A DNA stretch of 64,000 nucleotides from Candidatus Methylomirabilota bacterium (GCA_016209735.1 JACQVN010000030.1:1-64000); one strand, 5' to 3'. Shown: positions 18,046 through 28,276, counted from the stretch's first letter. Translations and numbers: made by a program. Notes: a model not told the origin generated them from the letters alone.

Positions 18046-20142
18046 ATGAAACGATCCGAGACGGCAAAGATCCGCAACGTCGCTGTCGTCGCACACGGCA
18101 GCGCCGGAAAGACGACCCTCACCGAGGCCATGCTCTTCTCTGCCGGGGCCACCACCCGCCTGGGGCGCGTGGAGGACGGGACCACCATCACGGATTTCGA
18201 CGACGACGAGATCCGGCGGAAGATCAGCATCAGCACGGCCTTGGCCTGGGCGGAGTGGAAGGGGCATAAGCTCAACCTGCTGGATACCCCCGGGTACGCG
18301 GCCTTCCTGGCTGATGCCAGGAACGCGCTGCGGGTGGCGGATGCGGCCATCGTGGTGGTGGGGGCGCCCGACGGGGTGAAGGTCTCGACCGAGAAGGTGT
18401 GGGGCTACGCCGCCGCCTTCGGGCTGCCGCGGGTCATCTACCTGTCCAAGATGGACCGGGAGCGGGCCGACTTCGGCCGGGCCCTGGAAGATGTCCGGAA
18501 GACACTGTCCGCCCAGGCCGTTCCGCTGCAGGTGGCCATCGGGGAGGAGGCGGGCTTCAGTGGGGTGGTGGATCTGGTGAAGATGCGCGCCCTCCGCTTC
18601 ACGGCCGACGGACCGGGGAAGGCGACGGACGAGGAGGTGCCGGACGCGGTTCGGGCTGCCGCGGAGGCGCAGCGGGCCGTGCTGGTCGAGGCCGTGGCCG
18701 AGGCCGACGATCGCTTGCTGGAGAAGTACCTGGAGGCGGGCGAGCTGTCCGAGGCGGAGCTGCGCGAGGGTCTTGCCCGCAGCATCCGGGAGGAAAAGAT
18801 CTTCCCGGTGCTGTGCGGGGCGCCGGCCCGTAATGTGGCGGTGACACCGCTCCTGGACTTCATCGTCGAATACCTCCCATCCCCCCTGGATCGGCCGGCG
18901 GTGACGGGGGCGACCGGGAAGGGGGAGGAGATCTCCAGCCGGGAGGCCAGGGACGAGGCGCCGCTGGCGGCCCTGGTCTTCAAGACCATTGCGGACCCGT
19001 ACGCCGGCAAGGTCACCATGTTCCGCGTCTACGCGGGGACGCTCCACTCGGATTCGACGATCTTCAACGCCGGCAAGGACGTCAAGGAGCGGATCGGCCA
19101 GCTCCAGCTCATCCGCGGGAAGCAGCAGGCAGCAACGGAGGCCATCGGGGCGGGGGATCTCGGTGCCGTGGTGAAGCTGAAGGAGACGGGTACCGGCGAT
19201 ACCCTGTGCGACGAGAAGAATCCCATCCGGCTGCCCGGCATCAGCTTCCCGGCCCCGGTCATCTCCTTTGCCGTGGAGCCGAAAGCCAAGGGGGACGAGG
19301 ACAAGATGAGCACGGCCTTCGCCCGGCTGCGGGAGGAGGATCCCACGATCCAGATCCGGTACGACGCCCAGACCAAAGAGACGGTGGTCTCCGGCATGGG
19401 GCGGGCCCACGTGGAGATCGTGGCCGAGCGCCTCAAGCGGAAGTTCGGCGTGGAGGTTACCCTGAAGATGCCGCGCGTTCCCTACAAGGAGACCATCAAG
19501 GCCAAGGTCCGCGAGGTCCAGGGCCGCCACAAGAAGCAGACGGGCGGGCGCGGCCAGTTCGGGGATTGCTGGATCCACATGGACCCGCTCCCCCGGGGAG
19601 CCGGCTTCGAGTTCGTCAATGCCATCGTGGGCGGCGTGATTCCGAGGAACTTCATCCCCGCCGTGGAGAAGGGGATCGTGGAGGCCATGGAGCGGGGGGC
19701 CGTGGCTGGCTACCAGACGGTGGATCTCCGCGTCACCCTCTACGACGGCTCCACGCATCCCGTGGACTCCTCGGAGCTGGCCTTCAAGCTGGCCGGCCGC
19801 CTGGCCTTCCGCAGAGCCATGACCCAGGCCAGGCCGGTTCTCCTGGAGCCGATCATGACCGTGGACGTGGTGGCCCCCGGCGACTGCATGGGAGACATCG
19901 TGGGGGATCTCAACAGCAAGCGGGGGCGGGTGCTGGGCATCGAGGCCAAGGGCCGCAACCAGGTGGTCAAAGCCAGCGTGCCGCTGGCGGAGATGCTGGA
20001 GTACGACTCGCGCCTCAGGTCCATCACCGGGGATCGGGGGGACTACAGCATGGAGTTCTCTCACTACGAGGAGGTCCCTGCCCACATCCAGGAGAAGATC
20101 GTCGCCGAATCGAAGCCCACTGCAGAGGAAGAGGAGGAGTAG
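18046..20142 (+). CDS. EF-G paralogue (elongation factor G 2-like GTPase)
   Basis: A 698-residue translational GTPase with the five-domain EF-G layout: P-loop AHGSAGKTT near residue 17, G3 LDTPGY, domain II, and domain IV (GRGQFGDCWIHMDPLP, DGSTHPVDSSELAFKLA) and domain V. It departs from canonical EF-G: the G4 motif is SKMD instead of NKMD and switch I reads RRKISISTAL instead of ERGITI. These features are typical of EF-G-2-type paralogues, whose roles (translocation backup, recycling or stress) vary. Upstream in-frame sequence to 17977 lacks homology; the ATG at 18046 follows ACGAGGGGAACA. Confidence 0.88.
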   Translation: MKRSETAKIRNVAVVAHGSAGKTTLTEAMLFSAGATTRLGRVEDGTTITDFDDDEIRRKISISTALAWAEWKGHKLNLLDTPGYAAFLADARNALRVADAAIVVVGAPDGVKVSTEKVWGYAAAFGLPRVIYLSKMDRERADFGRALEDVRKTLSAQAVPLQVAIGEEAGFSGVVDLVKMRALRFTADGPGKATDEEVPDAVRAAAEAQRAVLVEAVAEADDRLLEKYLEAGELSEAELREGLARSIREEKIFPVLCGAPARNVAVTPLLDFIVEYLPSPLDRPAVTGATGKGEEISSREARDEAPLAALVFKTIADPYAGKVTMFRVYAGTLHSDSTIFNAGKDVKERIGQLQLIRGKQQAATEAIGAGDLGAVVKLKETGTGDTLCDEKNPIRLPGISFPAPVISFAVEPKAKGDEDKMSTAFARLREEDPTIQIRYDAQTKETVVSGMGRAHVEIVAERLKRKFGVEVTLKMPRVPYKETIKAKVREVQGRHKKQTGGRGQFGDCWIHMDPLPRGAGFEFVNAIVGGVIPRNFIPAVEKGIVEAMERGAVAGYQTVDLRVTLYDGSTHPVDSSELAFKLAGRLAFRRAMTQARPVLLEPIMTVDVVAPGDCMGDIVGDLNSKRGRVLGIEAKGRNQVVKASVPLAEMLEYDSRLRSITGDRGDYSMEFSHYEEVPAHIQEKIVAESKPTAEEEEE

Positions 20143-20162
20143 CGGCCCTCCCGCTTTTTCCC

Positions 20163-20192
20163 TTGCCCGGGCAGCCGGTACTGTGCTATAAG
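20163..20192 (+). promoter_or_regulatory. Sigma-70-type promoter for the rimP-nusA-infB operon
   Basis: TTGCCC at 20163-20168, an 18-bp spacer, and TATAAG at 20187-20192 preceded by TGC (extended -10 TGnTATAAG). Transcription would start near 20199, about 50 bp before rimP. It is the clearest promoter-like sequence in the housekeeping part of the window and lies where an operon is expected to begin. Confidence 0.7.
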
Positions 20193-20250
20193 ACACACAG
20201 AGTGGGCACACGCCCGCTCTTTGTGTTTCGTGCGGGGAGACGAGTCGAGC

Positions 20251-20739
20251 ATGGCACGTGCAAGGGGCGGCGCCTCGCCGGCCGCGGATATCCTCGGGCG
20301 GGTTCGGCCGCTGGCCGAGACGGTGGCGGCCGGACAGGGCCACGAGCTGGTGGGAGTGGAGTTCCGCCGAGAGGCCCACGGCTGGATCCTGCGCATCTTC
20401 ATCGATCACCCGGGCGGGGTGACCCTCGACCACTGCCAGCGCATGAGTGAGGAGTTGGGGGATCACCTGGATGTTGAGGACCTCATTGCCCATCCCTACC
20501 ACTTGGAAGTTTCGTCTCCCGGGCTGGATCGCCCGCTGACACGCGAGGCGGACTTCGTGCGGTTTGCGGGCCGGGATGCCCGTATCATGACCCGGGAAGC
20601 CATGGCGGGGCAGCGAAACTTCCGCGGGCGCCTGGCGGGCCAGGACGGTCGGGCCATCATCCTGGAACGGTCGGACGGCCAACGGGTGGCCATTCCTTAC
20701 GACCTCATCCTCAAAGCGCGACTCGAGCCGGAGCTCTAG
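20251..20739 (+). CDS. rimP: Ribosome maturation factor RimP
   Basis: A 162-residue RimP, needed for 30S maturation. Diagnostic blocks are GHELVGVEFRREAHGWILRI, FIDHPGGVTLDHCQRMSEEL and the LEVSSPGLDRPLTREADFVRF signature. The C-terminal SH3-like half ends IPYDLILKARLEPEL. The ATG at 20251 follows GGGGAGACGAG; an upstream in-frame start would lie only ~20 nt from the predicted transcription start. It leads the rimP-nusA-ylxR-infB operon. Confidence 0.94.
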   Translation: MARARGGASPAADILGRVRPLAETVAAGQGHELVGVEFRREAHGWILRIFIDHPGGVTLDHCQRMSEELGDHLDVEDLIAHPYHLEVSSPGLDRPLTREADFVRFAGRDARIMTREAMAGQRNFRGRLAGQDGRAIILERSDGQRVAIPYDLILKARLEPEL

Positions 20740-20828
20740 CCGCCGCCGCGGCGGCAGCCGATCCTGGGGGGAGTGGGGAGCGGTCCGCCCTGCGGCAAGG
20801 GCCCCGGGTTACACAGGGGAGGCACGGC

Positions 20829-22211
20829 ATGGACCTGATGCAGGTCATCGATCAGATCGGACGGGAGAAGGGCATCGAGAAGGGAGTGCTCATCGATGCT
20901 GTGGGAGCGGCGATCCTCTCCGCCTCCAGGAAGAGCTTGCCCGCGGCACAGGCCGCCCTGGATCTCCGCGTGGATTTCGACGCCAAGACGTCCCAGTTCA
21001 TGCTCTACGCCGTCAAGAAGGTGGTGGACACAGTTGCCAACTCCAAGGTGGAAGTCGGCCTGGAGGAGGCGCAGCAGATCAACTCCAGCGTGCAGATCGG
21101 CGACGAGGTGCGATCTCCCGTTCCCGTGCCGGCCCAGAGCTTCGGTCGTATTGCCGCGCAGACCGCCAAGCAGGTGATCATTCAGCGGGTGCGCGAGGCC
21201 GAGCGGGACTCGGTGTACCAGATCTTCAAGGAGAAGGAAGGGGAGTTGGTGCACGGCTTGGTCCAGCGGGTCATCAAGGGCAGCGTGATCCTGAACATCG
21301 GGAAGGCGGAGGCGATTCTTCCCCAGCGGGAGCAGTTGCCGCGGGAGGAGTTCCGGGTGGGGGACCGCGTCCGGGCCTACATCCTGGACGTCAAGAAGAC
21401 GACCAAGGGCTCCCAAATTGTGGTGTCGCGCACCCACCCCGGGTTCCTGAAGCGGCTCTTCGAGCTGGAGGTGCCCGAGATCTACGAGGGGATCGTGGAG
21501 GTCCGGGCCGCCGCGCGGGAGGCGGGGGAGCGGGCGAAGATCGCGGTGGTCTCCAAGGACAGCAACGTGGACCCGGTGGGAGCGTGCGTGGGCTACCGGG
21601 GCGCGCGCGTGCAGTCTATCGTCCGGGAGCTGCAGGGGGAGAAGATCGACATCATCCCCTGGCGCGAGGAGCCGGCGTCCTTCGTCAAGGCGGCGCTGGC
21701 GCCGGCGGAGGTGCAGCGGGTCACGGCGGATTCGGAGACACGCACCCTGCGCGTGGTGGTGGCGGACGATCAGCTCTCCCTGGCCATCGGGAGGCGGGGA
21801 CAGAACGCCCGCCTGGCCGCCAAGCTGGTTGGCTGGAAGGTGGATATCAAGAGTACGGCGGAGCTGCAGCGCGAAGCCCAGGCGGCGTTCTCCGGTCTGC
21901 TGGGAGCGCAGGGTCGGGGGGAGATGCCCGCCCCCGAGGACCCCGAGGCGGCCATCCGTCGGCTGGTGGCCCTGCCGGGCGTGGGAGAGCGGCTGGCCGC
22001 CCGCCTGGTGGCGGCCGGCTATACCAGTCTGCGCCGCTTGGCCGACGCCGGCCTGGAGGCGCTGCAGGAGATCGACGGCATCGGGTTGAAGAGCGCGGAG
22101 CGGATCCAGTTCGCCGCGCGCGAGGCGCTGGCCGAGCTGGAGGCGGCCGAGGCGCCGCCGGCGGCGGGGACCCCGGGAGGCGAGGCCGACAGCGAGGCAG
22201 TGGAGGGCTGA
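20829..22211 (+). CDS. nusA: Transcription termination/antitermination protein NusA
   Basis: A 460-residue NusA: N-terminal RNA polymerase-binding domain (EKGVLIDAVGAAILSASRK), S1 domain around residues 135-200 (GLVQRVIKGSVILNIGKAEA), two KH domains (VGACVGYRGARVQSIV; LAIGRRGQNARLAAKLVGW) and a C-terminal helix-hairpin-helix region (LVALPGVGERLAARLVAAGY, EIDGIGLKSAERIQ). It modulates pausing, termination and antitermination. The ATG at 20829 follows CAGGGGAGGCACGGC. Confidence 0.96.
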   Translation: MDLMQVIDQIGREKGIEKGVLIDAVGAAILSASRKSLPAAQAALDLRVDFDAKTSQFMLYAVKKVVDTVANSKVEVGLEEAQQINSSVQIGDEVRSPVPVPAQSFGRIAAQTAKQVIIQRVREAERDSVYQIFKEKEGELVHGLVQRVIKGSVILNIGKAEAILPQREQLPREEFRVGDRVRAYILDVKKTTKGSQIVVSRTHPGFLKRLFELEVPEIYEGIVEVRAAAREAGERAKIAVVSKDSNVDPVGACVGYRGARVQSIVRELQGEKIDIIPWREEPASFVKAALAPAEVQRVTADSETRTLRVVVADDQLSLAIGRRGQNARLAAKLVGWKVDIKSTAELQREAQAAFSGLLGAQGRGEMPAPEDPEAAIRRLVALPGVGERLAARLVAAGYTSLRRLADAGLEALQEIDGIGLKSAERIQFAAREALAELEAAEAPPAAGTPGGEADSEAVEG

Positions 22212-22217
22212 GTCCCC

Positions 22218-22532
22218 ATGGGGCGCCCGTCGCTTCGCACCTGTGTCGGCTGTCGGAGGCGCCGCGAGCGGCGGGAGCTGGTGCGACTTCATGCCGACGC
22301 TGACGGCCGGTTGACCATCAGCCGGCCGGGGGCGGCAGGACGGGGAGCGCACCTCTGCCCATGCCCCGACTGCCTCCAGAAGGCGCTGGCGGGAAAACGG
22401 TTCCCCCGCGCGCTGCGCCGGCCCGTGATCATCGCGGATCCCGCGGCGCTGGCGCCAGCGTTCTGCGGGGAGATTCAGCGACGCTTCCCGGCGAAGACGG
22501 GGCGCGAGGGTGACCAGGCGGCAGCCGGATAA
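22218..22532 (+). CDS. ylxR: YlxR/RnpM family RNA-binding protein
   Basis: A 104-residue DUF448 protein with the hallmark [15 protein letters not shown] at the N-terminus, [17 protein letters not shown] and the terminal ARG-type RFPRALRR helix. In Bacillus subtilis YlxR (RnpM) binds the RNase P RNA and modulates its activity. It sits 6 bp after nusA and before infB, the conserved nusA-ylxR-infB arrangement. Confidence 0.9.
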   Translation: MGRPSLRTCVGCRRRRERRELVRLHADADGRLTISRPGAAGRGAHLCPCPDCLQKALAGKRFPRALRRPVIIADPAALAPAFCGEIQRRFPAKTGREGDQAAAG

Positions 22533-22600
22533 AGGCGACGGACCGGAGCCCCGGTCCGAGGAGTCTCCGCTCGTGGAGCGGGGCAGTGGAGGATGGCAGC

Positions 22601-25300
22601 GTGGGTATGGTGCGGGTATATGACTTGGCAACCGCGTTCCGTCTGACGACCAAGGAAGTCTTGGAGCGACTGAGCGCCGGCGGGGTCGAGGCCACCACCT
22701 TCGGCAGTTCGGTGGACGAGGTCAGGGCCCGGGAGGTTCTCAGCCAGCCGGTGGCCCGCATCCCGGCCCGGACCATGCGGCCTGGATCGGGCACGACCCC
22801 GGCGAAGCCCGCCCCCAAGCGCGCCGCCCGCCCCAAGACCAAGGCCGCCGCCGGAGAATCGCCGGAGGCTGCCCAGCCCGCTCCCCGGCGCCGGACGGCC
22901 ACCAAGGTCGGGGAAGAGGGCGAGGCAAAGCCCACCCCCAAGCCCCGGGCGCCGCGCAAGCGGGCCGCGGTCGTCGAGGCAAAGCCGCTCCTGGTCACCC
23001 TGGAGGCGCCGACGGTGGAGCCGGTCGCCGCGGCCCCGGTGCTGGAGCCGCCTCCTCTCCCCGCCGAGCCGCCGGCGACAGTTCCGGTTGTCCCCATCAA
23101 ACCGGCCGCGCCGCCACCGCTTTCGGTCGTCGAGCCGGTGGCACCCGCCGCAGCCCGCGAACCGGTGGTGTGGGGGGAAACCCCGTCTCCCCTCCCGGCG
23201 GAGGCGCCGCTGGTGGAGAAGCCGAGGCCGGTCACCCCGCCGCTCGAAGCGGCACCTCCCCCGCCCCGCCCCGCCCCGCCCCGCCCGGGAGCGCCGCGCA
23301 AGCCGGCCCCGCCAGTGGCCGAGGGGTGGCGGGCGGATCAGGAGCTTCCGCGGCCGGCGGTGGAGCCGCCGCGGCCAGTGGTGGCCGAAGGGCAGGCGCC
23401 GGACCTGGGCGCCCTGGAATCCGCTGCGCCCAGCTTCCTGGCTCCCGAGCCCGAGGTGGCGGCCCCCAGCGAGGTGAAGGCGCCCGCCAGGGCCCCCGCT
23501 CCTCCGCCCCCCCCGAAGCCGGCGCCTCCGGCCCCCCCGGCCCCCAAGATTCTGAAGGTGGGCGAGGCCTTGACCCCGAAGGCGCTGGCGGAGCGCATGT
23601 CGGCGGCGACCAGCGACGTGATCAAGCGCTTGATCAAGCTGGGGGTGCTGGCCACCATCAACACCCCCATCGATCTGGAGACCGTTGGAAAGGTGGCGCA
23701 GCAGTTCGGGTACAGCGTGGAACAGGCGTCGCCCGAGGAGATGGTGGCCGAGATCACAGAGGTCGAGGATCCCAGGCTGGTCCGGCCGCGGGCCCCGGTG
23801 GTGACGGTCATGGGGCACGTCGACCACGGCAAGACCTCGCTCCTGGATGCCATCCGGCACACCAACGTGATCGCCACCGAGGCGGGGGGCATCACCCAAC
23901 ACATCGGTGCCTACGAGGTCGAGGTTCCGGGGCATGCCGTGGACCGGGTGGTGTTCCTGGATACGCCGGGCCACGAGGCCTTCACGGCCATGCGGGCCCG
24001 TGGGGCACAGGCCACGGACATCGTGGTCCTGGTGGTGGCGGCGGACGACGGCGTGATGCCGCAGACTATCGAGGCCATCAACCATGCCAAGGATGCCAAG
24101 GTGCCCATCCTGGTGGCCATCAACAAGATCGACAAGGCCGATGCCGACCCCAACCGGATCAAGCAGCAGCTCGCCGAGTACAACCTGGTGCCCGAGGAGT
24201 GGGGCGGCGAGACGATCTTCGTGGCGGTCTCGGCCAAGCGGCGGGAGGGGATCGAGAATCTCCTGGACAACCTGCTGGTCCTGGCCGAGGTGCAGGAGCT
24301 GAAGGCGAACCCGGACAAGCCGGCCCGCGGCCTGGTGGTGGAGGCCGAGCTGGACAAGGGGCGGGGGCCGGTGGCCACCGTGCTGGTGCAGGCCGGCAGC
24401 CTGCGGGTGGGGGACGTCATCGTGGCCGGATTCCATCACGGACGCGTGCGCGCCATGGTGAACGACAAGGGTCGGAAGATCGGCCTTGCCGGGCCGGCCA
24501 CTCCCGTGGAGATTCTCGGGCTCTCCGGGGTGCCGCTGGCCGGCGACACCTTCGCCGCCGTGGGCGACGAGCGGAAGGCGCGCCAGATCGCCCTGGCGCG
24601 CCAGGAAAAGCATCGCCAGGAGACCATGGTCAGCCAGCCCCGCACCACCCTGGATGCCTTGCACCAGCAGATCCAGCAGGGGGAGGTGAAGGATCTCCGC
24701 ATGATCCTCAAGGGAGATGTCCAGGGGTCGGTGGAGCCCCTGCGCGACTCCCTGGAGCGCCTGGGCACCGAGCAGGTCAAGGTCCGGGTGATCCACAGCT
24801 CGGTGGGGGCCATCACCGAGAGCGACATCATGCTGGCCTCCGCCTCCAATGCCATCATCGTGGGCTTCAACGTCCGCCCGGAGCCCAAGGCACAGCGACT
24901 GGCCGAACAGGAGCGGGTAGACGTGCGCCTCTACACGGTCATCTACGACGCCATCAAGGAGGTTCGCGCCGCCATGGAGGGGCTGTTGGAGCCCCAGTTG
25001 ATCGAGCGCCCGCTGGGCCGCGTGGAGGTGCGCCAGGCCTTCAACATCTCGAAGGTCGGCACCATCGCCGGCTCCTTTGTGGTGGACGGCAAGGTGACGC
25101 GGGACGCCTCGGTGCGCCTGGTGCGAGACGGGCGGGTCATCTTCACCGGCAAGATCGCCTCCCTGCGCCGCTTCAAGGACGACGTGCGCGAGGTGCAGAG
25201 CGGCCTGGAATGCGGCATCGGGCTCGTGAACTACAACGACATTCACCAGGGCGACATCCTGGAAGCCTACGAGGTCGAGGAGGTCGCCCCCAAGCTCTGA
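22601..25300 (+). CDS. infB: Translation initiation factor IF-2
   Basis: About 899 residues. An N-terminal IF2-N motif ([22 protein letters not shown]) is followed by ~280 residues of Pro/Ala/Glu/Lys linker. A second IF2-N domain ([21 protein letters not shown]) precedes the GTPase core with GHVDHGKTS near residue 405, DTPGHEAF and NKIDKADAD, then domains II-IV. It recruits fMet-tRNA to the 30S. The GTG at 22601 has GGAGG 8 bp upstream; the ATG at 22607 and GTG at 22586 are alternatives. Confidence 0.95.
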   Translation: MGMVRVYDLATAFRLTTKEVLERLSAGGVEATTFGSSVDEVRAREVLSQPVARIPARTMRPGSGTTPAKPAPKRAARPKTKAAAGESPEAAQPAPRRRTATKVGEEGEAKPTPKPRAPRKRAAVVEAKPLLVTLEAPTVEPVAAAPVLEPPPLPAEPPATVPVVPIKPAAPPPLSVVEPVAPAAAREPVVWGETPSPLPAEAPLVEKPRPVTPPLEAAPPPPRPAPPRPGAPRKPAPPVAEGWRADQELPRPAVEPPRPVVAEGQAPDLGALESAAPSFLAPEPEVAAPSEVKAPARAPAPPPPPKPAPPAPPAPKILKVGEALTPKALAERMSAATSDVIKRLIKLGVLATINTPIDLETVGKVAQQFGYSVEQASPEEMVAEITEVEDPRLVRPRAPVVTVMGHVDHGKTSLLDAIRHTNVIATEAGGITQHIGAYEVEVPGHAVDRVVFLDTPGHEAFTAMRARGAQATDIVVLVVAADDGVMPQTIEAINHAKDAKVPILVAINKIDKADADPNRIKQQLAEYNLVPEEWGGETIFVAVSAKRREGIENLLDNLLVLAEVQELKANPDKPARGLVVEAELDKGRGPVATVLVQAGSLRVGDVIVAGFHHGRVRAMVNDKGRKIGLAGPATPVEILGLSGVPLAGDTFAAVGDERKARQIALARQEKHRQETMVSQPRTTLDALHQQIQQGEVKDLRMILKGDVQGSVEPLRDSLERLGTEQVKVRVIHSSVGAITESDIMLASASNAIIVGFNVRPEPKAQRLAEQERVDVRLYTVIYDAIKEVRAAMEGLLEPQLIERPLGRVEVRQAFNISKVGTIAGSFVVDGKVTRDASVRLVRDGRVIFTGKIASLRRFKDDVREVQSGLECGIGLVNYNDIHQGDILEAYEVEEVAPKL

Positions 25301-25596
25301 AGCAATGACCCATGAATCAAGGATCAATGACCAATGGGTTCTTGCGCTGGCGCACAGGAACCATACTTGAAACACAGCAGAGAACCTCTGGGGGATTGGC
25401 CGGAAGTGAACACGGACCACCCCAGGAGGAGGTCACCCCGAGGGTTACGCGTGATGGGACACGACCCGAATCGCCGGGGGTCGCCTCCCAGTATACGTTC
25501 CCTTGATGAGACTGCCCGGAAGCCCCGCGCAAAAATTCTTTGCACTACCAGTTTGGTTTTTGCGTACAGCGCAAAAACCAGGGCGGAGCCAGCGGG
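25301..25596 (+). repeat. infB-ylxP gap with two GGTTCTTGCGC-type palindromes
   Basis: This 296-bp gap holds two members of the dispersed palindrome family: an imperfect GGTTCTTGCGC...GCGCACAGGAACC at 25337-25362 and a near-perfect TGGTTTTTGCG...CGCAAAAACCA at 25554-25580, the latter ending 16 bp before ylxP. The first is preceded by repeated (A)ATGACC/ATGAATCA/ATCAATGACC units at about 25304-25334. No gene, promoter or terminator is convincing here. Confidence 0.78.
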
Positions 25597-25884
25597 ATGA
25601 CGGTTGGGAGCGCCAAGATCGAGCTGCACATTCCCGCCAGCGGCTCGCTCAAGGACAAGCGGCGGGTGGTGAAGAGCCTGAAGGACCGGCTGCTGGCGCG
25701 CTTCGCCGTGGCCGTGGCCGAGGTGGACCACCTGGACGAGTGGCAGCGGGCCACCCTGGGGGTCGCCTGTGTGAGCAACGACGCCCGGCTGGTGGACGCC
25801 ATCCTCTCCAAGATCGTGGCCTGGATCGAGGGGAGCGCGGACGTCTTGGTCATCGACGTGGACATCGAGCTGGTGACGCACTGA
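25597..25884 (+). CDS. ylxP: YlxP/DUF503 family protein
   Basis: A 95-residue DUF503 protein: VGSAKIELHIPASGSLKDKR, VVKSLKDRLLARFAVAVAEV, HLDEWQRATLGVACVSND and IEGSADVLVIDVDIELV cover the whole family. The fold is ferredoxin-like and the function is not established; the gene recurs between infB and rbfA in many bacteria. In-frame sequence upstream of the ATG at 25597 is palindrome DNA and is excluded. GGGCGGAGCCAGCGGG precedes the start. Confidence 0.88.
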   Translation: MTVGSAKIELHIPASGSLKDKRRVVKSLKDRLLARFAVAVAEVDHLDEWQRATLGVACVSNDARLVDAILSKIVAWIEGSADVLVIDVDIELVTH

Positions 25885-25936
25885 GGCCGCCCTGCGTCCG
25901 CTTCCCCGCAGGGCCCCGCCGCGCGGACCATGTGCC

Positions 25937-26302
25937 ATGCCCCAACCCTTCAAGCGTGCCGACCGCGTCGGCGAGCAGATTCAGCGCGCCCTGAGCGAGC
26001 TTTTGCGGCGTGAGGTCAAGGATCCCCGCGTGGGCGGTGTGGTGGTCACCGTCGTCCGGGTGAGCGCCGACCTCCGTCACGCCCACGTGCGCTTCACCTG
26101 CGGGTCGGACCAGGCGCGCCAGGCGGAGGCGCTGGCAGGGCTTTTGTCTGCCGCCGGCTACCTGCGCGGGCGGTTGGGGCGCAGCCTCCACCTGCGCTAC
26201 GCCCCGGACCTCAGCTTCGCGCTCGACGACTCGGTGGACTACAGCCTGCGTATCGCGGCCCTGCTGAAGCAGGTGGGCCAGCCGGAGGCCGAGGGTGACT
26301 GA
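25937..26302 (+). CDS. rbfA: 30S ribosome-binding factor RbfA
   Basis: A 121-residue RbfA with a KH-like fold: RADRVGEQIQRALSELLRRE, VKDPRVGGVVVTVVRVSADL and the terminal YAPDLSFALDDSVDYSLRIA. It matures the 5' end of 16S rRNA and helps cold adaptation in model species. It overlaps the nrnA GTG start by 8 bp (26295-26302), consistent with coupling in the infB operon. Confidence 0.93.
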   Translation: MPQPFKRADRVGEQIQRALSELLRREVKDPRVGGVVVTVVRVSADLRHAHVRFTCGSDQARQAEALAGLLSAAGYLRGRLGRSLHLRYAPDLSFALDDSVDYSLRIAALLKQVGQPEAEGD

Positions 26303-27281
26303 TCTGGAGGGAGTGATCGCCGCCCTCCGGGCCGCACCCTCGGTCGCGGTCCTGGCCCACGTCAATCCTGAAGGGGACGCCATCGGCTCGCTGCTGGGCG
26401 CTGTGCTGGCCTTGCGGGCGGCGGGCAAAGCCGCGCACGGCTACCTGGCGGATTCCTTGCCGCCGAATCTGCGGCAGTTGCCGGGCGCGGGGGAGCTCCG
26501 GCGCCAGGTGCCCATCGGTCCTCCGTATCCGTGCTATCTGGTCCTGGACACGGCCGACCTGGCCCGCACCGGGGGGCTCCTGCGCTCCCGTCCGGCCGCC
26601 TCGGTGGTGGTGAACGTGGACCACCACCCCGACAACAGCCGCTTCGGGGACGCGAACTGGGTGGAGCCGACGGCCTCTTCGGCAGGCGAGATGGTCCTCC
26701 GTCTGCTGGAGACAGCCGGCTTCCCGCTGCCGCCTCCTGCGGCGGCGAATCTGTATGCGGCCATCTTGACCGACACCGGGTCGTTCCGCCACGGCAACAC
26801 GTCCCCGGCTGCCCTGCGCGCCGCCGCCAGGCTGGTGGAGGCGGGGGCCGATCCTGCGGTCATGGCCGAGGGACTCTTCGGGCAGCGGCAACTTCGCGAG
26901 TGGCGGCTGCTGGCGGCGGCGCTGGCCACCCTGGAGGTGAGCGCGGATGGCCGAGCGGCCTGGATCGAGGTGACGGCCGAGGCGCAGGAGCGCGCCGGGG
27001 CCGGGCTGGAGGACACCGAGGAGATTGTCGACTATCCCCGTACGCTGGCCGGCGTCTTGGTGGCCGTGGCCTTCAAGGAGGTCGGGCCTGGGGAGGTCAG
27101 GGTGAGCTTCCGCTCGCGCGGCACGCTGGACGTGCGAGCCGTGGCGACCTCCCTGGGGGGCGGGGGGCACCGAAACGCCGCCGCCTGTACCCTGTGGACG
27201 GACCTGGGGGCGGCAAAGGCGGCCGTCCTGCCTGCGGTAATGCGACTCCTGGCGACGAGCCTCGAGGGCAGGGAAGACTAG
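26295..27281 (+). CDS. nrnA: DHH/DHHA1 phosphoesterase, NrnA-type oligoribonuclease/pAp phosphatase
   Basis: A 328-residue DHH-family phosphoesterase. The motifs are HVNPEGDAIGS near residue 21, LVLDTADL, the signature VDHHPDN, LTDTGSFRHGNTSP, and the C-terminal DHHA1 glycine box SLGGGGHRNAAAC. In B. subtilis NrnA degrades nano-RNA and hydrolyses pAp. The first motif has EGD where many family members have DxD, a small deviation. Its position between rbfA and truB is typical. Confidence 0.88.
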   Translation: MTDLEGVIAALRAAPSVAVLAHVNPEGDAIGSLLGAVLALRAAGKAAHGYLADSLPPNLRQLPGAGELRRQVPIGPPYPCYLVLDTADLARTGGLLRSRPAASVVVNVDHHPDNSRFGDANWVEPTASSAGEMVLRLLETAGFPLPPPAAANLYAAILTDTGSFRHGNTSPAALRAAARLVEAGADPAVMAEGLFGQRQLREWRLLAAALATLEVSADGRAAWIEVTAEAQERAGAGLEDTEEIVDYPRTLAGVLVAVAFKEVGPGEVRVSFRSRGTLDVRAVATSLGGGGHRNAAACTLWTDLGAAKAAVLPAVMRLLATSLEGRED

Positions 27282-27310
27282 CGTCCTGGGGGGCGGCGGC
27301 GACCGAGGCC

Positions 27311-28264
27311 ATGCGCATTCGACCGGAAGTGCACGGGGTCCTGAACATGAACAAGCCGGCGGGGATGACCTCCCACGACGTGGTGGACGTCGTCCGCCGG
27401 ATTCTGGGCCTGCAGCGCGTGGGGCACACCGGCACACTGGATCCCCAGGCGACGGGTGTGCTGCCTCTGTGCGTCGGGCGGGCCACCCGCATCGCGCAAT
27501 TCCTGACCCAGGCCGACAAAGAGTACCAGATGACGCTCCGGCTGGGGATCACCACGGATACGCTGGACGCGGCGGGCCGGGAGACGGGCCGCCAGCCGGT
27601 GGAGGTGAGCCGGGAGGCCGTGGAGGCCCTCCTGCCCCGCTTCGTGGGGGAGATCCAGCAAGTGCCCCCCCTCTATTCGGCCAAGAAGGTCCGCGGCGAA
27701 AGGCTCTACCGGCTGGCCCGCCGGGGGGAGGACGTGCCCCGCGACCCGGTCAAGGTCCGGGTGCACAGCCTGACCATGCTGGAGTTTCTCCCCCCCCTGG
27801 TGCGGCTGCAGGTGGCCTGTTCCAAGGGGACCTACGCGCGAACACTCTGCGACGACCTGGGACGGGCCCTCGGCTGCGGCGGCCACCTGCAGGATCTGGT
27901 GCGCATACGCTCCGGTCGCTTCACCCTGGAGTCTGCCGTCAGCCCGGAGGCGCTGGAGGCATGCGTCCGCGAGGGACGGCTTGGGGAGGCCCTCATCCCC
28001 ATGGCGGAGGCCTTGGCCCACCTGCCGGCCGTGCGCCTGGCCCCGGAGGCGGCGGCGAGGCTGCTTCACGGCGGCGCCGTGGCGGTGGGAATGGTGGCGC
28101 AGTTTCCGGGGGACCTTCCGGTGGGAAGCCTGGTGCGGGTGCTGGGGTACCGGCGGCAGCTCCTCTCGGTCGCAGAAACCACCGTGGCGTCGGCGGACTT
28201 CGCCGCGTGCGAGGCCACGCGGGTGGTCCTGCGCCCGGTCCGCGTGTTCGCCGGGTCCGCCTGA
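27311..28264 (+). CDS. truB: tRNA pseudouridine-55 synthase TruB
   Basis: A 317-residue TruB, which makes the T-loop pseudouridine 55. Catalytic Asp44 lies in VGHTGTLDPQATGVLP. NKPAGMTSHDVV, KEYQMTLRLGITTDTLDA, QQVPPLYSAKKVRGERLY and CSKGTYARTLCDDLG are typical. The C-terminus has a PUA-like domain. The frame is open 260 codons upstream over nrnA, but homology starts at the ATG at 27311. Confidence 0.94.
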   Translation: MRIRPEVHGVLNMNKPAGMTSHDVVDVVRRILGLQRVGHTGTLDPQATGVLPLCVGRATRIAQFLTQADKEYQMTLRLGITTDTLDAAGRETGRQPVEVSREAVEALLPRFVGEIQQVPPLYSAKKVRGERLYRLARRGEDVPRDPVKVRVHSLTMLEFLPPLVRLQVACSKGTYARTLCDDLGRALGCGGHLQDLVRIRSGRFTLESAVSPEALEACVREGRLGEALIPMAEALAHLPAVRLAPEAAARLLHGGAVAVGMVAQFPGDLPVGSLVRVLGYRRQLLSVAETTVASADFAACEATRVVLRPVRVFAGSA

Positions 28265-28276
28265 GGTGTTGCGGCC

